Positions 14,487 to 20,720 of a DNA stretch of 20,720 bases are shown here, in pieces. Each line of letters opens with the position of its first letter. The first letter of the stretch is position 1. The stretch covers positions 1 to 20,720 of the forward strand of contig JAUIME010000013.1 of NCBI GenBank assembly GCA_030433195.1, in the 5' to 3' direction. The position numbers were made by a program, and so were the translations under genes. The notes under the pieces are model-generated. The model was not told the DNA's origin. It did not search any database and saw only the letters and a program-made list of their open reading frames with translations. The stretch is from a bacterium. Lineage in GTDB: Bacteria > Planctomycetota > JACOTG01 > JAUIME01.

Positions 14487-15890
14487 CTACTCGTCGAGGT
14501 CTCCCGACGGGTTGGTCGGCGTCCGCAGCACGCGCAGGAACGTGAGCATTTCGATACGCTCCGCCGGCGTGAGCGCATCGAACGCGTCGCGCGCGCTCTG
14601 CGCCTCACCACCGTGCGCGAGGATCGCTTCGGTGAGCGTCTGCGCGCGGCCATCGTGCAGGTACGGCGCCGTATCCGCCACGCCCCAAAGACGCGCGGTC
14701 GTGAACTCGGAATCGAGCTCGCTGCCGAAGTTCTCGGCGAGGCCCGGTCCCATGTCGTGACGCTTCAGGTCGGCGAAGAGCGGCACGCCGAGGCCGCCGT
14801 CCGGTCGCTGCGGGAAGCCCGCGGGCTCTTCCGACAGATCGACTTGGTAATACGGGTTCGCGAACGGATCTTCGAGAACCTCGGGGTGCGAATAGATGAG
14901 CGTCGAGCTGACAGTCCGCATCTTCGGGATGTGGCACTCGGCGCAGCCGATGCTCTTGAAGGTCTGGAAGCCGTTGCGCGCTTCCGGTGTCACGTTGCCG
15001 CGCACGGGGCGCTCCATCGTCGACAGGAAAATGTGCAGCGCCGACAGTTCGCCCGTAAGCAATTCGTCGACCACGCCATCGCCGTCGCCGTCGACGCCTT
15101 CACCGACGAGGTCGGTGGCCTGCATGCCGAAGTGGAACGCCATCGCTTCGATGTCGAACGCGCGGACACTCGCGAACTCGCCCTTGCGACCGAACGGACG
15201 CACGACGAGGTCGTGATCGATTCCCTCGACCTTGGACGTGTCGAGCTGTCCGTTTTCGAAGATGATCGAACCGAAGTGCACTCCCTTCGTCTCGAGCTCG
15301 ACTTCGACGCCGGGGTTGTCGATCGCGAACTGCTTGAGATCCTGCAGCTCGACCGTCATCTCCTTGCCGAGAAGCTCGACGCCCCCCGACCCGAAGAGGA
15401 ACGGCGGGTTGATGAAGCGGCCGTCGAAGTCGGCGAAGCCGAGGCCGCCCTCGTCGTCGACGTCGATGTGGCGCGGCTGGAAGATCGCGTTCGCCGCGGC
15501 CCCGCCGACACCACCGATCCCGAGGGTCGCGGGGATCGTGGCGTTGCTGACGATCGTGTGGCACTCGAGGCACGTCTGCGCATCGAGACCGTTCACTCGC
15601 AGATACGTTCCGTTGTTCTGCAGCGTCGGGCGATGCCCCGGCGACGTCGGATCGATCCCGTCCACCGGGCCGTCGCCGTACCCGTCGATCTTGTTGAACG
15701 GCGTCGAGAAAATGCGGCGGCCTTCGCGGCGAAGGTCGTCGAAATCGAGGTCACCGCTCGTCACCTCGGTCTGCGTGAGACGATCCCCGAGGTTTCCGGC
15801 TTCGCCGGGAGGCGGGGTCCCCGCCTGCGTAAGTGTCGTGAGGGCCACGAGCATTGCGCCCATGCCCAACAGATCCTTCATTCCGATCAT
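14487..15890 (-). CDS. Exported DUF1111-type di-haem oxidoreductase (c-type cytochrome)
   Basis: The 467-residue product has a signal peptide (MKDLLGMGAMLVALTTLTQAG, residues 4-24) and two c-type haem motifs, CLECH (107-111) and CAECH (316-320). The segments GFQTFKSIGCAECHIPKM (307-324), TARLWGVADTAPYLHDGRA (398-416) and EAILAHGGEAQSARDAF (421-437) are characteristic of the DUF1111/DHOR family, relatives of di-haem peroxidases and MauG that act in the periplasm. An EF-hand-like DGDGDGVVDE stretch (267-276) could bind calcium. The reaction is unknown: peroxidase, or oxidation of a small substrate. I chose ATG 15890 because a strong ribosome site precedes it and the signal peptide follows; the open frame upstream is Arg-rich noise. 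A promoter (15973-16001) and terminator (14419-14450) suggest a single-gene transcript. Confidence 0.85.
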   Translation of the reverse strand: MIGMKDLLGMGAMLVALTTLTQAGTPPPGEAGNLGDRLTQTEVTSGDLDFDDLRREGRRIFSTPFNKIDGYGDGPVDGIDPTSPGHRPTLQNNGTYLRVNGLDAQTCLECHTIVSNATIPATLGIGGVGGAAANAIFQPRHIDVDDEGGLGFADFDGRFINPPFLFGSGGVELLGKEMTVELQDLKQFAIDNPGVEVELETKGVHFGSIIFENGQLDTSKVEGIDHDLVVRPFGRKGEFASVRAFDIEAMAFHFGMQATDLVGEGVDGDGDGVVDELLTGELSALHIFLSTMERPVRGNVTPEARNGFQTFKSIGCAECHIPKMRTVSSTLIYSHPEVLEDPFANPYYQVDLSEEPAGFPQRPDGGLGVPLFADLKRHDMGPGLAENFGSELDSEFTTARLWGVADTAPYLHDGRAQTLTEAILAHGGEAQSARDAFDALTPAERIEMLTFLRVLRTPTNPSGDLDE

Positions 15891-15900
15891 GACCACACCC

Positions 15901-15906
15901 TCCTCC
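15901..15906 (-). promoter_or_regulatory. Shine-Dalgarno for the di-haem cytochrome
   Basis: On the minus strand GGAGGA (continuing GGG) lies 10 bases before ATG 15890. It fixes this start over the longer upstream frame. Confidence 0.75.
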
Positions 15907-15972
15907 AATTGAACTGACACTGAGATGAAATGACGGAACCGCGGCAGGGATGAACTTCCTTCGAGGGGGTCG

Positions 15973-16001
15973 ATGGTAGCCCCGACGGCGAGAATCGACA
16001 A
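15973..16001 (-). promoter_or_regulatory. Promoter candidate for the di-haem cytochrome
   Basis: On the minus strand TTGTCG (16001-15996) and TACCAT (15978-15973) are separated by 17 bases, each matching four of six consensus bases. It lies in the 149-base gap between the lipoprotein stop and the cytochrome start. Confidence 0.4.
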
Positions 16002-16005
16002 CTGC

Positions 16006-16031
16006 AAAAATCGCCGGAAGGCCGCATTCCG
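16006..16031 (-). terminator. Weak terminator candidate after the lipoprotein gene
   Basis: On the minus strand CGGAA (16031-16027) and TTCCG (16019-16015) form a 5-bp stem with a 7-base loop, followed by GCGA and a run of five T (16010-16006). It starts 8 bases after the lipoprotein stop. The stem is short. Confidence 0.35.
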
Positions 16032-16039
16032 CGCGGGAT

Positions 16040-18364
16040 TCAGCGCGAAGCAGATCCCTGTGAGAACAAGTACGAGAGGACGCCGTCGAGCGGGCTGAGC
16101 ACGACCAGATCGGGATGTCCGTCCGTGTCGACGTCGGCGAGCACGGCCCTCCCCGGACGCGACGCAACCGCCAGCAGATCGCCGGCTTCGAAGCCGGAGT
16201 CCGTACCGCGCCATAGACGTACGGCCTCGAGGCCGGCGTAGACCACGGCGAGGTCGGGATGACCATCGGCATCGAAATCACCGCCGAGAATCCCGCCGAC
16301 ATCGCCTTCGGCCGGCAGGACGTCGACCGGCGTGAGACGTCGCGGGCGCAGGACGTCCTCACGATTGCCCACGGGGCCGGTCTCAGCGATGCGCCCCGGC
16401 TCGCGATCGGCCGGAGGCGGCCCCGCCACGCCCGAGAGGAGCCGGATTCCCTCCGGAGCCAGGAGCGCCAGGTCGTCGCCGTTTCGATCGTCGAGTCGGC
16501 CGGCCCAGAGCCCCTCGCGCCCGAGAACCCTCTGGCCCGAGAGGAACACGTCGAAGGCTCCGTTCCCCGAGCCGAATCCGAGTACCAGCCCCCCACGCTC
16601 GGGAAGCAGCGCCGCGAAATCCATGTCGCCGTCCGCGTTCCAGTCCCCCGCGACGAGCTCGCTCGGGGGCGCCGGAAGGTCCACGTCACGGCCGGGTGCC
16701 GCCGGCACGAACTCTCCGAACCGGTTGCCGAACAGCACGCTCACCGCCGCTCCGTCACGGCAGCTCACCAGCAGGTCCACGCTCGCGTCGTTGTCGATCG
16801 AAAGCGGAACGAGCACGGTCGGTTCGGCCGCGGTCTCGAACGTCCTCGCTTCGGAGAAACCGCGGTCGCCATCGCCATAGACGACCCCGACCGCGTGGTC
16901 ACTCCGCAGCGTCGCGACCAGGTCGAGCGTGCCGTTGCGATCCACATCGAGGGCGGCCAGGTCGAACGGCTCCCGACCGATCGGAACCCCGATCGCATCC
17001 TCGTAAGCACCGTCCTCGTCTCCGTACTCGACGAGTACGCGATCCGCCCGCGGGTCCACCACGACGCGGTCGGTCCGGCCATCCGCGTCGAGATCGACGA
17101 GCGCGAACGCCGTCGCACGCGGCGCGAGCGCCTCGCCAGGCGTCCCGCGCAACCCGTCTGCCGCCCCGCGTACGAACGCGAGACTCGCGCGAGCCGCCAA
17201 CGGAGTCGTGAGGTCGTCGAAGCCGTCGCCATCGACGTCGGCCAACGCCGAACGCCCGGGCGTCGCGCCGAGAAGGACGGGCTCGGCGGCCTCGAAGCCG
17301 CCCACACCGTCTCCGCGCAGCCAGGTCACGGTGCGATCGACCTCTTCGAGCGACAGCGCATCGAGCCATCCGTCCCGATCGAGGTCGCAAGCGAGCACTT
17401 CGGCGGGCGCCGCACCCACCGACGTGGGGATCGGTTCGGCGAACGAGCCATCGCCCAGTCCGCGAAACCAGAGCACACGGTCGAGCGCGAGGCTCGTCAC
17501 GAGGAGATCGGCGTGGCTGTCGCCGTCCCAGTCTCCGGCCGCGATACCGGACGGCGCCGGATCGGTCGAAATCTCGGGAAGGAACGTATAGGCGAGACCC
17601 GGTCCGGTCGACACGAGCAGTCGGACTTCGTCGACGAGCGGACTCCCGACCGCAAAGTCGATGCGCCCGTCCTCGTTGAAATCGGCCGGCACGAGGCGTT
17701 CGGGCGTGAACACGAGCCCGAGCGTCTCGGGCGACGAGAAACCGCCCGCACCGTCGCCGAGGTACGCCGTGATCGAGTTGGAGCGGAGGTTCGCGACCAC
17801 GAGGTCGAGGCGATCGTCACCGTCGAGATCGGTCGCGACGACATCGACGGGCTCGTCCCCGGTCGGAATCACCGACAGGCTCGCGAACGTTCCATCGCCG
17901 AGCCCGCGCACGATCTCGATCTCGTCGTCGTCGGGTAGAGAGATGACGAGGTCGAGCGTCCCGTCCTCGTCGATGTCGACAGCTCGGAGCGCTTCGGGCG
18001 CCGAATCGAGCTCGACACGATGCGCGGCCGAGAACGTCCCGTCCGTCGCTCGTTCGAAGATCACGACGCGATGCGTGCTTCCCTCGGCCACCGCGAACTC
18101 GGGAGCGCCGTCGGCATCGAAGTCGCCCGCGACGACCGTACGCGGATCCCCTCCGGTCGGGATTCGCAGCGTTCCCGTAAACGGAAGGCGTCTCGTCACC
18201 TCGGGCGCCTCATCGCGCCCGCCGCCGCCGCCACCGCCGCCCGAACACCCCACCCCGAAGATCGCCACTCCGAAGATCGCCGCCCCGAGCGCGACTCCCG
18301 CGAGGAGGGTCGGACACCCTCTCGGGTTCGGGCCGAAGCCTCTCGATCGAGTCGTCGCGCTCAT
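16040..18364 (-). CDS. Lipoprotein with 14 FG-GAP/VCBS repeats (probable double seven-bladed propeller)
   Basis: This 774-residue protein begins with a basic, then hydrophobic signal ending in a Cys (FGVGC, Cys40) and a linker of eight glycines (42-49), so it is probably a lipoprotein, although the -3 residue is not the usual Leu. The rest is a series of FG-GAP/VCBS repeats with calcium-binding D-x-D/N-x-D-G-x-x-D loops starting near residues 81, 130, 179, 228, 278, 327, 376, 424, 473, 522, 574, 623, 696 and 744. The period is about 49 residues, broken by one 73-residue step (about 640-690). Fourteen repeats would fit two seven-bladed beta-propellers, as in integrin alpha heads. No catalytic domain is seen; a binding or scaffolding role at the cell surface is likely. 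ATG 18364 has a very strong Shine-Dalgarno. The gene starts 34 bases after the BatE-like gene and is probably in its operon. Confidence 0.85.
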   Translation of the reverse strand: MSATTRSRGFGPNPRGCPTLLAGVALGAAIFGVAIFGVGCSGGGGGGGGRDEAPEVTRRLPFTGTLRIPTGGDPRTVVAGDFDADGAPEFAVAEGSTHRVVIFERATDGTFSAAHRVELDSAPEALRAVDIDEDGTLDLVISLPDDDEIEIVRGLGDGTFASLSVIPTGDEPVDVVATDLDGDDRLDLVVANLRSNSITAYLGDGAGGFSSPETLGLVFTPERLVPADFNEDGRIDFAVGSPLVDEVRLLVSTGPGLAYTFLPEISTDPAPSGIAAGDWDGDSHADLLVTSLALDRVLWFRGLGDGSFAEPIPTSVGAAPAEVLACDLDRDGWLDALSLEEVDRTVTWLRGDGVGGFEAAEPVLLGATPGRSALADVDGDGFDDLTTPLAARASLAFVRGAADGLRGTPGEALAPRATAFALVDLDADGRTDRVVVDPRADRVLVEYGDEDGAYEDAIGVPIGREPFDLAALDVDRNGTLDLVATLRSDHAVGVVYGDGDRGFSEARTFETAAEPTVLVPLSIDNDASVDLLVSCRDGAAVSVLFGNRFGEFVPAAPGRDVDLPAPPSELVAGDWNADGDMDFAALLPERGGLVLGFGSGNGAFDVFLSGQRVLGREGLWAGRLDDRNGDDLALLAPEGIRLLSGVAGPPPADREPGRIAETGPVGNREDVLRPRRLTPVDVLPAEGDVGGILGGDFDADGHPDLAVVYAGLEAVRLWRGTDSGFEAGDLLAVASRPGRAVLADVDTDGHPDLVVLSPLDGVLSYLFSQGSASR
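18218..18241 (-). repeat. Glycine-codon triplet tract
   Basis: Eight consecutive glycine codons, mostly GGC, form a near-perfect triplet tract just after the predicted lipidated Cys. The tract is prone to slippage that would change linker length without a frameshift. Confidence 0.75.
18255..18281 (-). repeat. 15-bp tandem duplication in the lipoprotein signal peptide
   Basis: CCGAAGATCGCC recurs at 18255-18266 and 18270-18281, a 15-base period that encodes the pentapeptide AIFGV twice in a row in the hydrophobic core of the signal peptide. Confidence 0.7.
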
Positions 18365-18370
18365 ACCGTC

Positions 18371-18380
18371 TCCTCCCTCC
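18371..18380 (-). promoter_or_regulatory. Strong Shine-Dalgarno for the FG-GAP lipoprotein
   Basis: On the minus strand GGAGGGAGGA lies six bases before ATG 18364, inside the 34-base gap after the BatE-like stop. It rejects the much longer upstream frame that overlaps that gene. Confidence 0.8.
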
Positions 18381-18398
18381 GATCGGGGCCCGCGACCG

Positions 18399-19277
18399 TC
18401 ATGATGCGGACGGCGGCGGATCGTCCCGGCGCTCGACGACGTGCTCCGCGTCGTCCGCGCGAATCCAACACGTGTCGCCGTTGTCGAAACGGATGTTCCA
18501 CCACCCGCCGCGCTCTTCGATGGTCTCGAACTCCGTGCCTGCATGCAAGGGGGCCTCGTACGCGCGCTCGTAGCTCGTGCCGGGGCCCTTGCGAGCGACC
18601 GACTCGTCCGCGAGCAGCACACCGTCTCGGTTCGAAGCCTCGGACGCGACGTAGAAGACGCCGGCGGCACCGGCCGCGAGCCAAATCAGACCGAGCAGCG
18701 CGGCCACGACGCGGTATCCGAACGGTCGCCGGAACAGGCCGATCGCGAGCCATGCCCAGAACGCGACGAACGCGATCCCGAACACGGTCGCCGTTTGTCG
18801 ATAGCCGATCCAGTAGTTCCGCAGCGACAGCGTGCGGACGATGCGCGTGAACTCGCCGTGCGTGTCGGCGTCGATGCGCCGACGAATCGCGGCGTCGAGA
18901 TTCTCCGCGAGTCGTGCGTCACTCGGAATGAGCCGCTCGGCCCTGCGGTACTCGAGAATCGCGCGCCCGATGTCCCCGAGCGCGTAGTAGGTGTTGCCGA
19001 GATTGTAGTGGAGGTAGCCGTTCTCGACCGCGTCGTCGTAGAGCAACTCGCGGTATCCCTCGGCCGCCGTGCGCAACAGCGTATCGCGATCCTCGCCGTC
19101 GGCCGCCATGCCGCGATCGAACGCCCGGTTCGCGGCCGCAAAGCGATCCTCGCGACTCGAAGACGCCGAATCGCTCGCTGCGTCCAACGCGAACGCCGGG
19201 CACGCGACGGCGATCCCGACGATCGCTGCGATCCAGATCCGGATCCAAAGCGTAGCGTAGGTTTCGGCTCGATTCAT
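18399..19277 (-). CDS. batE: BatE-like membrane protein with TPR and SH3 domains
   Basis: This 292-residue protein has a signal peptide or N-terminal helix (about 10-30, ending PAFA-LD) and a tetratricopeptide region with YLHYNLGNTYYALGDIGRAILEYRRAERLIPSD (88-120). Two membrane helices follow (about 160-182 and 190-211), then a C-terminal bacterial SH3 domain (about 219-281) with VARKGPGTSYERAYEAPL and GGWWNIRFDNGDTCWIRADD. The TPR-TM-SH3 order, directly after BatD, is that of BatE in the Bat (aerotolerance-related) clusters of Bacteroidota, Planctomycetota and spirochaetes. The exact role of these proteins is unsettled; an envelope complex with VWA-domain BatA/BatB is the usual proposal. ATG 19277 overlaps the BatD stop in an ATGA junction, so they are coupled. 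Confidence 0.82.
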   Translation of the reverse strand: MNRAETYATLWIRIWIAAIVGIAVACPAFALDAASDSASSSREDRFAAANRAFDRGMAADGEDRDTLLRTAAEGYRELLYDDAVENGYLHYNLGNTYYALGDIGRAILEYRRAERLIPSDARLAENLDAAIRRRIDADTHGEFTRIVRTLSLRNYWIGYRQTATVFGIAFVAFWAWLAIGLFRRPFGYRVVAALLGLIWLAAGAAGVFYVASEASNRDGVLLADESVARKGPGTSYERAYEAPLHAGTEFETIEERGGWWNIRFDNGDTCWIRADDAEHVVERRDDPPPSAS

Positions 19278-20720
19278 GATCGCTCGACTCGTTCGATCCA
19301 GTCTTGCGCTCGGCGCAGCCACTCTTCGCGCGCACTGCGGTCGAGGGCCGTGGCCCCGAACCGCGCCGCGTCACACGTTTCGACGAGTGTCCGCGCTTCG
19401 CTCGCATCGTCGGCTCCCAAGCGTCCCTCGGCGAGCAGGCGATCGATGTCGGCCGGCGTGATCTCACCCTCCCCGAGGTGGAAGCGATCGACGCAATAGC
19501 GATGCAGCCCGGACGACAGCGCCTCGAAGAACGCGCGATCCCCCGTATCGACAAGCGACTTCGCTTCGTCGAGCTTCCCGAAGGCACGCTTGCGAGCTCC
19601 TCGCGCCTTCTGCCGCGCGACATCGCCCCGCGCCCGCCGACGGAAATGCACGAACCCCGCGAGCAGCACGTACAAGACCGGAGCCGCCAGCGGAGGCAGC
19701 AACGGCTTTACGTCGATACCCCGATGCGCGAGCGCGTCGGGCCGTACGTAGTTCGCGCGAATCCCCCCGCGGCGAAGCTCGCGATCGGTCTTCTCGACAC
19801 GGGGACCCGTCGCTCCGCTCGGTCCTTCGATCTGATCGGCCGTCACGCGCTCGGTCGACTCGACGTCGAGCGGAATCGGCTTGGATCGGACCGTGACGTA
19901 CTTGCCCGCGTCGGGGTCGAAGTACGAGAGCGGGATTTCGGGAATCGCGGTCACGTCGGCGCTCTTCGCGCGCAGACTCCGCGTGAACACCATGCGACCC
20001 TGCTCCTCGCGACCCGGGCTCAGGTCGTCGTCGATCTTGAAGTTCTCGAACCCCGGGATCGCCGCGAGGTCGGGCCGCGCCACGCGATCGAGGCGCGGAC
20101 CTCCGGCCACCGCGATCTCGACCTCGATCGGATCGCCGACCTTGACGCGGCGCACGTCCGCGCTCGCCGACACGAGATACTCGCCGACGAGCCCGTAGAA
20201 ATCGTCGGGACGCCCGTCCGACGGGAGCGGCTTCACCTCGATCGTCACGCCGTCACAACGCGAATGCACGCGACGCAAGTCGCGGTGCCGCCTGCCGAAC
20301 ATGTCCGACGAGCGCTTGTATCCGACGACGATGTCGGCCTGCACGCTCGCCCCGTCGAGGTACAGCTTGCCGGGCTCGGACGGGAACGCACGAATCCGCA
20401 CGATACGCTCGTTGACCCGGACGCCCCCTTTCGATCGCGTGCGAGCTTCGGAAGTCAACGCGACCGAGCCGACGTTGAAGCTCGCCGTATTCCGAGGCGG
20501 CGCGACCGCGATGAGATTGAGCTCGTCGGCGCGATCCAAGATCGGCATGGTCGCGCCGTAGCGTTCGATCGAGACACCGAACGAAAACTCGTAGGTGATG
20601 ACCACCGGTTCGTCGGGATACACCGAGGTCTTGTCCACGCTCATCGATACCGTGATCCGGTCGTCCGACTCGGGCTCGACGAAGCGAACCTGAGCCCCCT
20701 CGAACCGGAAGCGCTTCCCT
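19274..20720 (-). CDS. batD: BatD-like protein, N-terminus beyond window
   Basis: About 481 residues are visible and the frame stays open to the window edge, so the N-terminus is missing; the internal ATG at 20644 falls inside the first domain and is not the start. It shows repeated beta-sandwich modules: ITVSMSVDKTSVYPDEPVVITYEF near the start, then VKVGDPIEVEIAVAGG with a following IPGFENFKIDDD, the standard BatD layout. A membrane helix (LLPPLAAPVLYVLLAGFVHF) follows, then a cytoplasmic helical tail with FFEALSSGLHRYCVDRFHLGEGEITPADIDRLL. BatD is a membrane protein with a large periplasmic part, encoded with BatA/B/E and MoxR ATPases in aerotolerance-type clusters. BatA/BatB and a MoxR gene would be expected just beyond 20720; that is an inference. 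Confidence 0.85.
   Translation of the reverse strand, partial: GKRFRFEGAQVRFVEPESDDRITVSMSVDKTSVYPDEPVVITYEFSFGVSIERYGATMPILDRADELNLIAVAPPRNTASFNVGSVALTSEARTRSKGGVRVNERIVRIRAFPSEPGKLYLDGASVQADIVVGYKRSSDMFGRRHRDLRRVHSRCDGVTIEVKPLPSDGRPDDFYGLVGEYLVSASADVRRVKVGDPIEVEIAVAGGPRLDRVARPDLAAIPGFENFKIDDDLSPGREEQGRMVFTRSLRAKSADVTAIPEIPLSYFDPDAGKYVTVRSKPIPLDVESTERVTADQIEGPSGATGPRVEKTDRELRRGGIRANYVRPDALAHRGIDVKPLLPPLAAPVLYVLLAGFVHFRRRARGDVARQKARGARKRAFGKLDEAKSLVDTGDRAFFEALSSGLHRYCVDRFHLGEGEITPADIDRLLAEGRLGADDASEARTLVETCDAARFGATALDRSAREEWLRRAQDWIERVERS

Noticed and set aside
14451..15917. Plus-strand frame of 488 codons over the di-haem cytochrome
   Set aside because: Antisense shadow; the minus strand has signal peptide, two CxxCH motifs and family C-terminus.
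16259..17938. Plus-strand frame of 559 codons over the FG-GAP lipoprotein
   Set aside because: Antisense shadow with periodic composition caused by the repeats on the minus strand.
16040..18364. Tandem repeats of the lipoprotein gene as a CRISPR or DNA-level repeat array
   Set aside because: The ~147-base period is conserved only at the protein level (calcium loops); the nucleotide units are diverged and lack constant repeats.
16040..18670. Longer start for the lipoprotein at 18670
   Set aside because: The extra 102 codons overlap the BatE-like gene and are low-complexity; ATG 18364 has a signal peptide and a strong Shine-Dalgarno.

Overview
The window is a high-GC bacterial contig whose strong codon-position bias produces many long antisense reading frames. 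Gene content suggests a Gram-negative member of the Planctomycetota or a neighbouring PVC/FCB-type lineage. The clues are BatD/BatE-type proteins, an FG-GAP propeller lipoprotein with a poly-glycine linker, a DUF1111-type di-haem protein, a fused ABC-2 exporter and a Cys/Asp-rich DNDxDG motif. This placement is an inference: there is no rRNA or other phylogenetic marker.

Layout. (1) Bases 1-~402 hold the middle of an aldo/keto reductase on +. It stops abruptly inside a fused ABC ATPase/permease gene on - (~402-1764). Neither gene is complete at the junction, so it looks like an assembly chimera or a recent rearrangement. (2) 1765-2028 is a divergent intergenic region with a good minus-strand promoter and a perfect 8-bp inverted repeat before the next gene. 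(3) 2029-9029 on + is a beta-oxidation cluster: PaaK-like acyl-CoA ligase, thiolase, FadJ/FadB-type multifunctional enzyme and a long (VLCAD/FadE-like) acyl-CoA dehydrogenase. A terminator-like hairpin follows. Together the four could activate an acid, oxidise it, hydrate and oxidise again, and cleave off acetyl-CoA. (4) 9252-11663 on + has its own promoter and Shine-Dalgarno. It encodes an 803-residue membrane-anchored, glycosidase-like protein that I cannot assign firmly. (5) 14347-11699 on - is a three-gene run: YpdA-like flavoprotein disulfide reductase, DSD1-type PLP enzyme (D-serine dehydratase / D-threonine aldolase-like) and a stand-alone GyrI-like effector-binding protein. A 21-bp palindrome precedes it. 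(6) 15890-14487 on - is an exported DUF1111-type di-haem cytochrome with its own promoter and terminator candidates. (7) 20720-16040 on - is a probable operon: BatD (cut by the window edge), a BatE-like TPR/SH3 membrane protein and a lipoprotein with 14 FG-GAP repeats.

No tRNA, rRNA, CRISPR array, insertion sequence or phage gene was seen. The least explained genes are the 803-residue protein at 9252-11663 and the 14-repeat lipoprotein attached to the Bat genes. The YpdA / PLP-enzyme / GyrI-like run is an unusual combination. The left-edge junction should be checked before anything is concluded from the first 1.8 kb.
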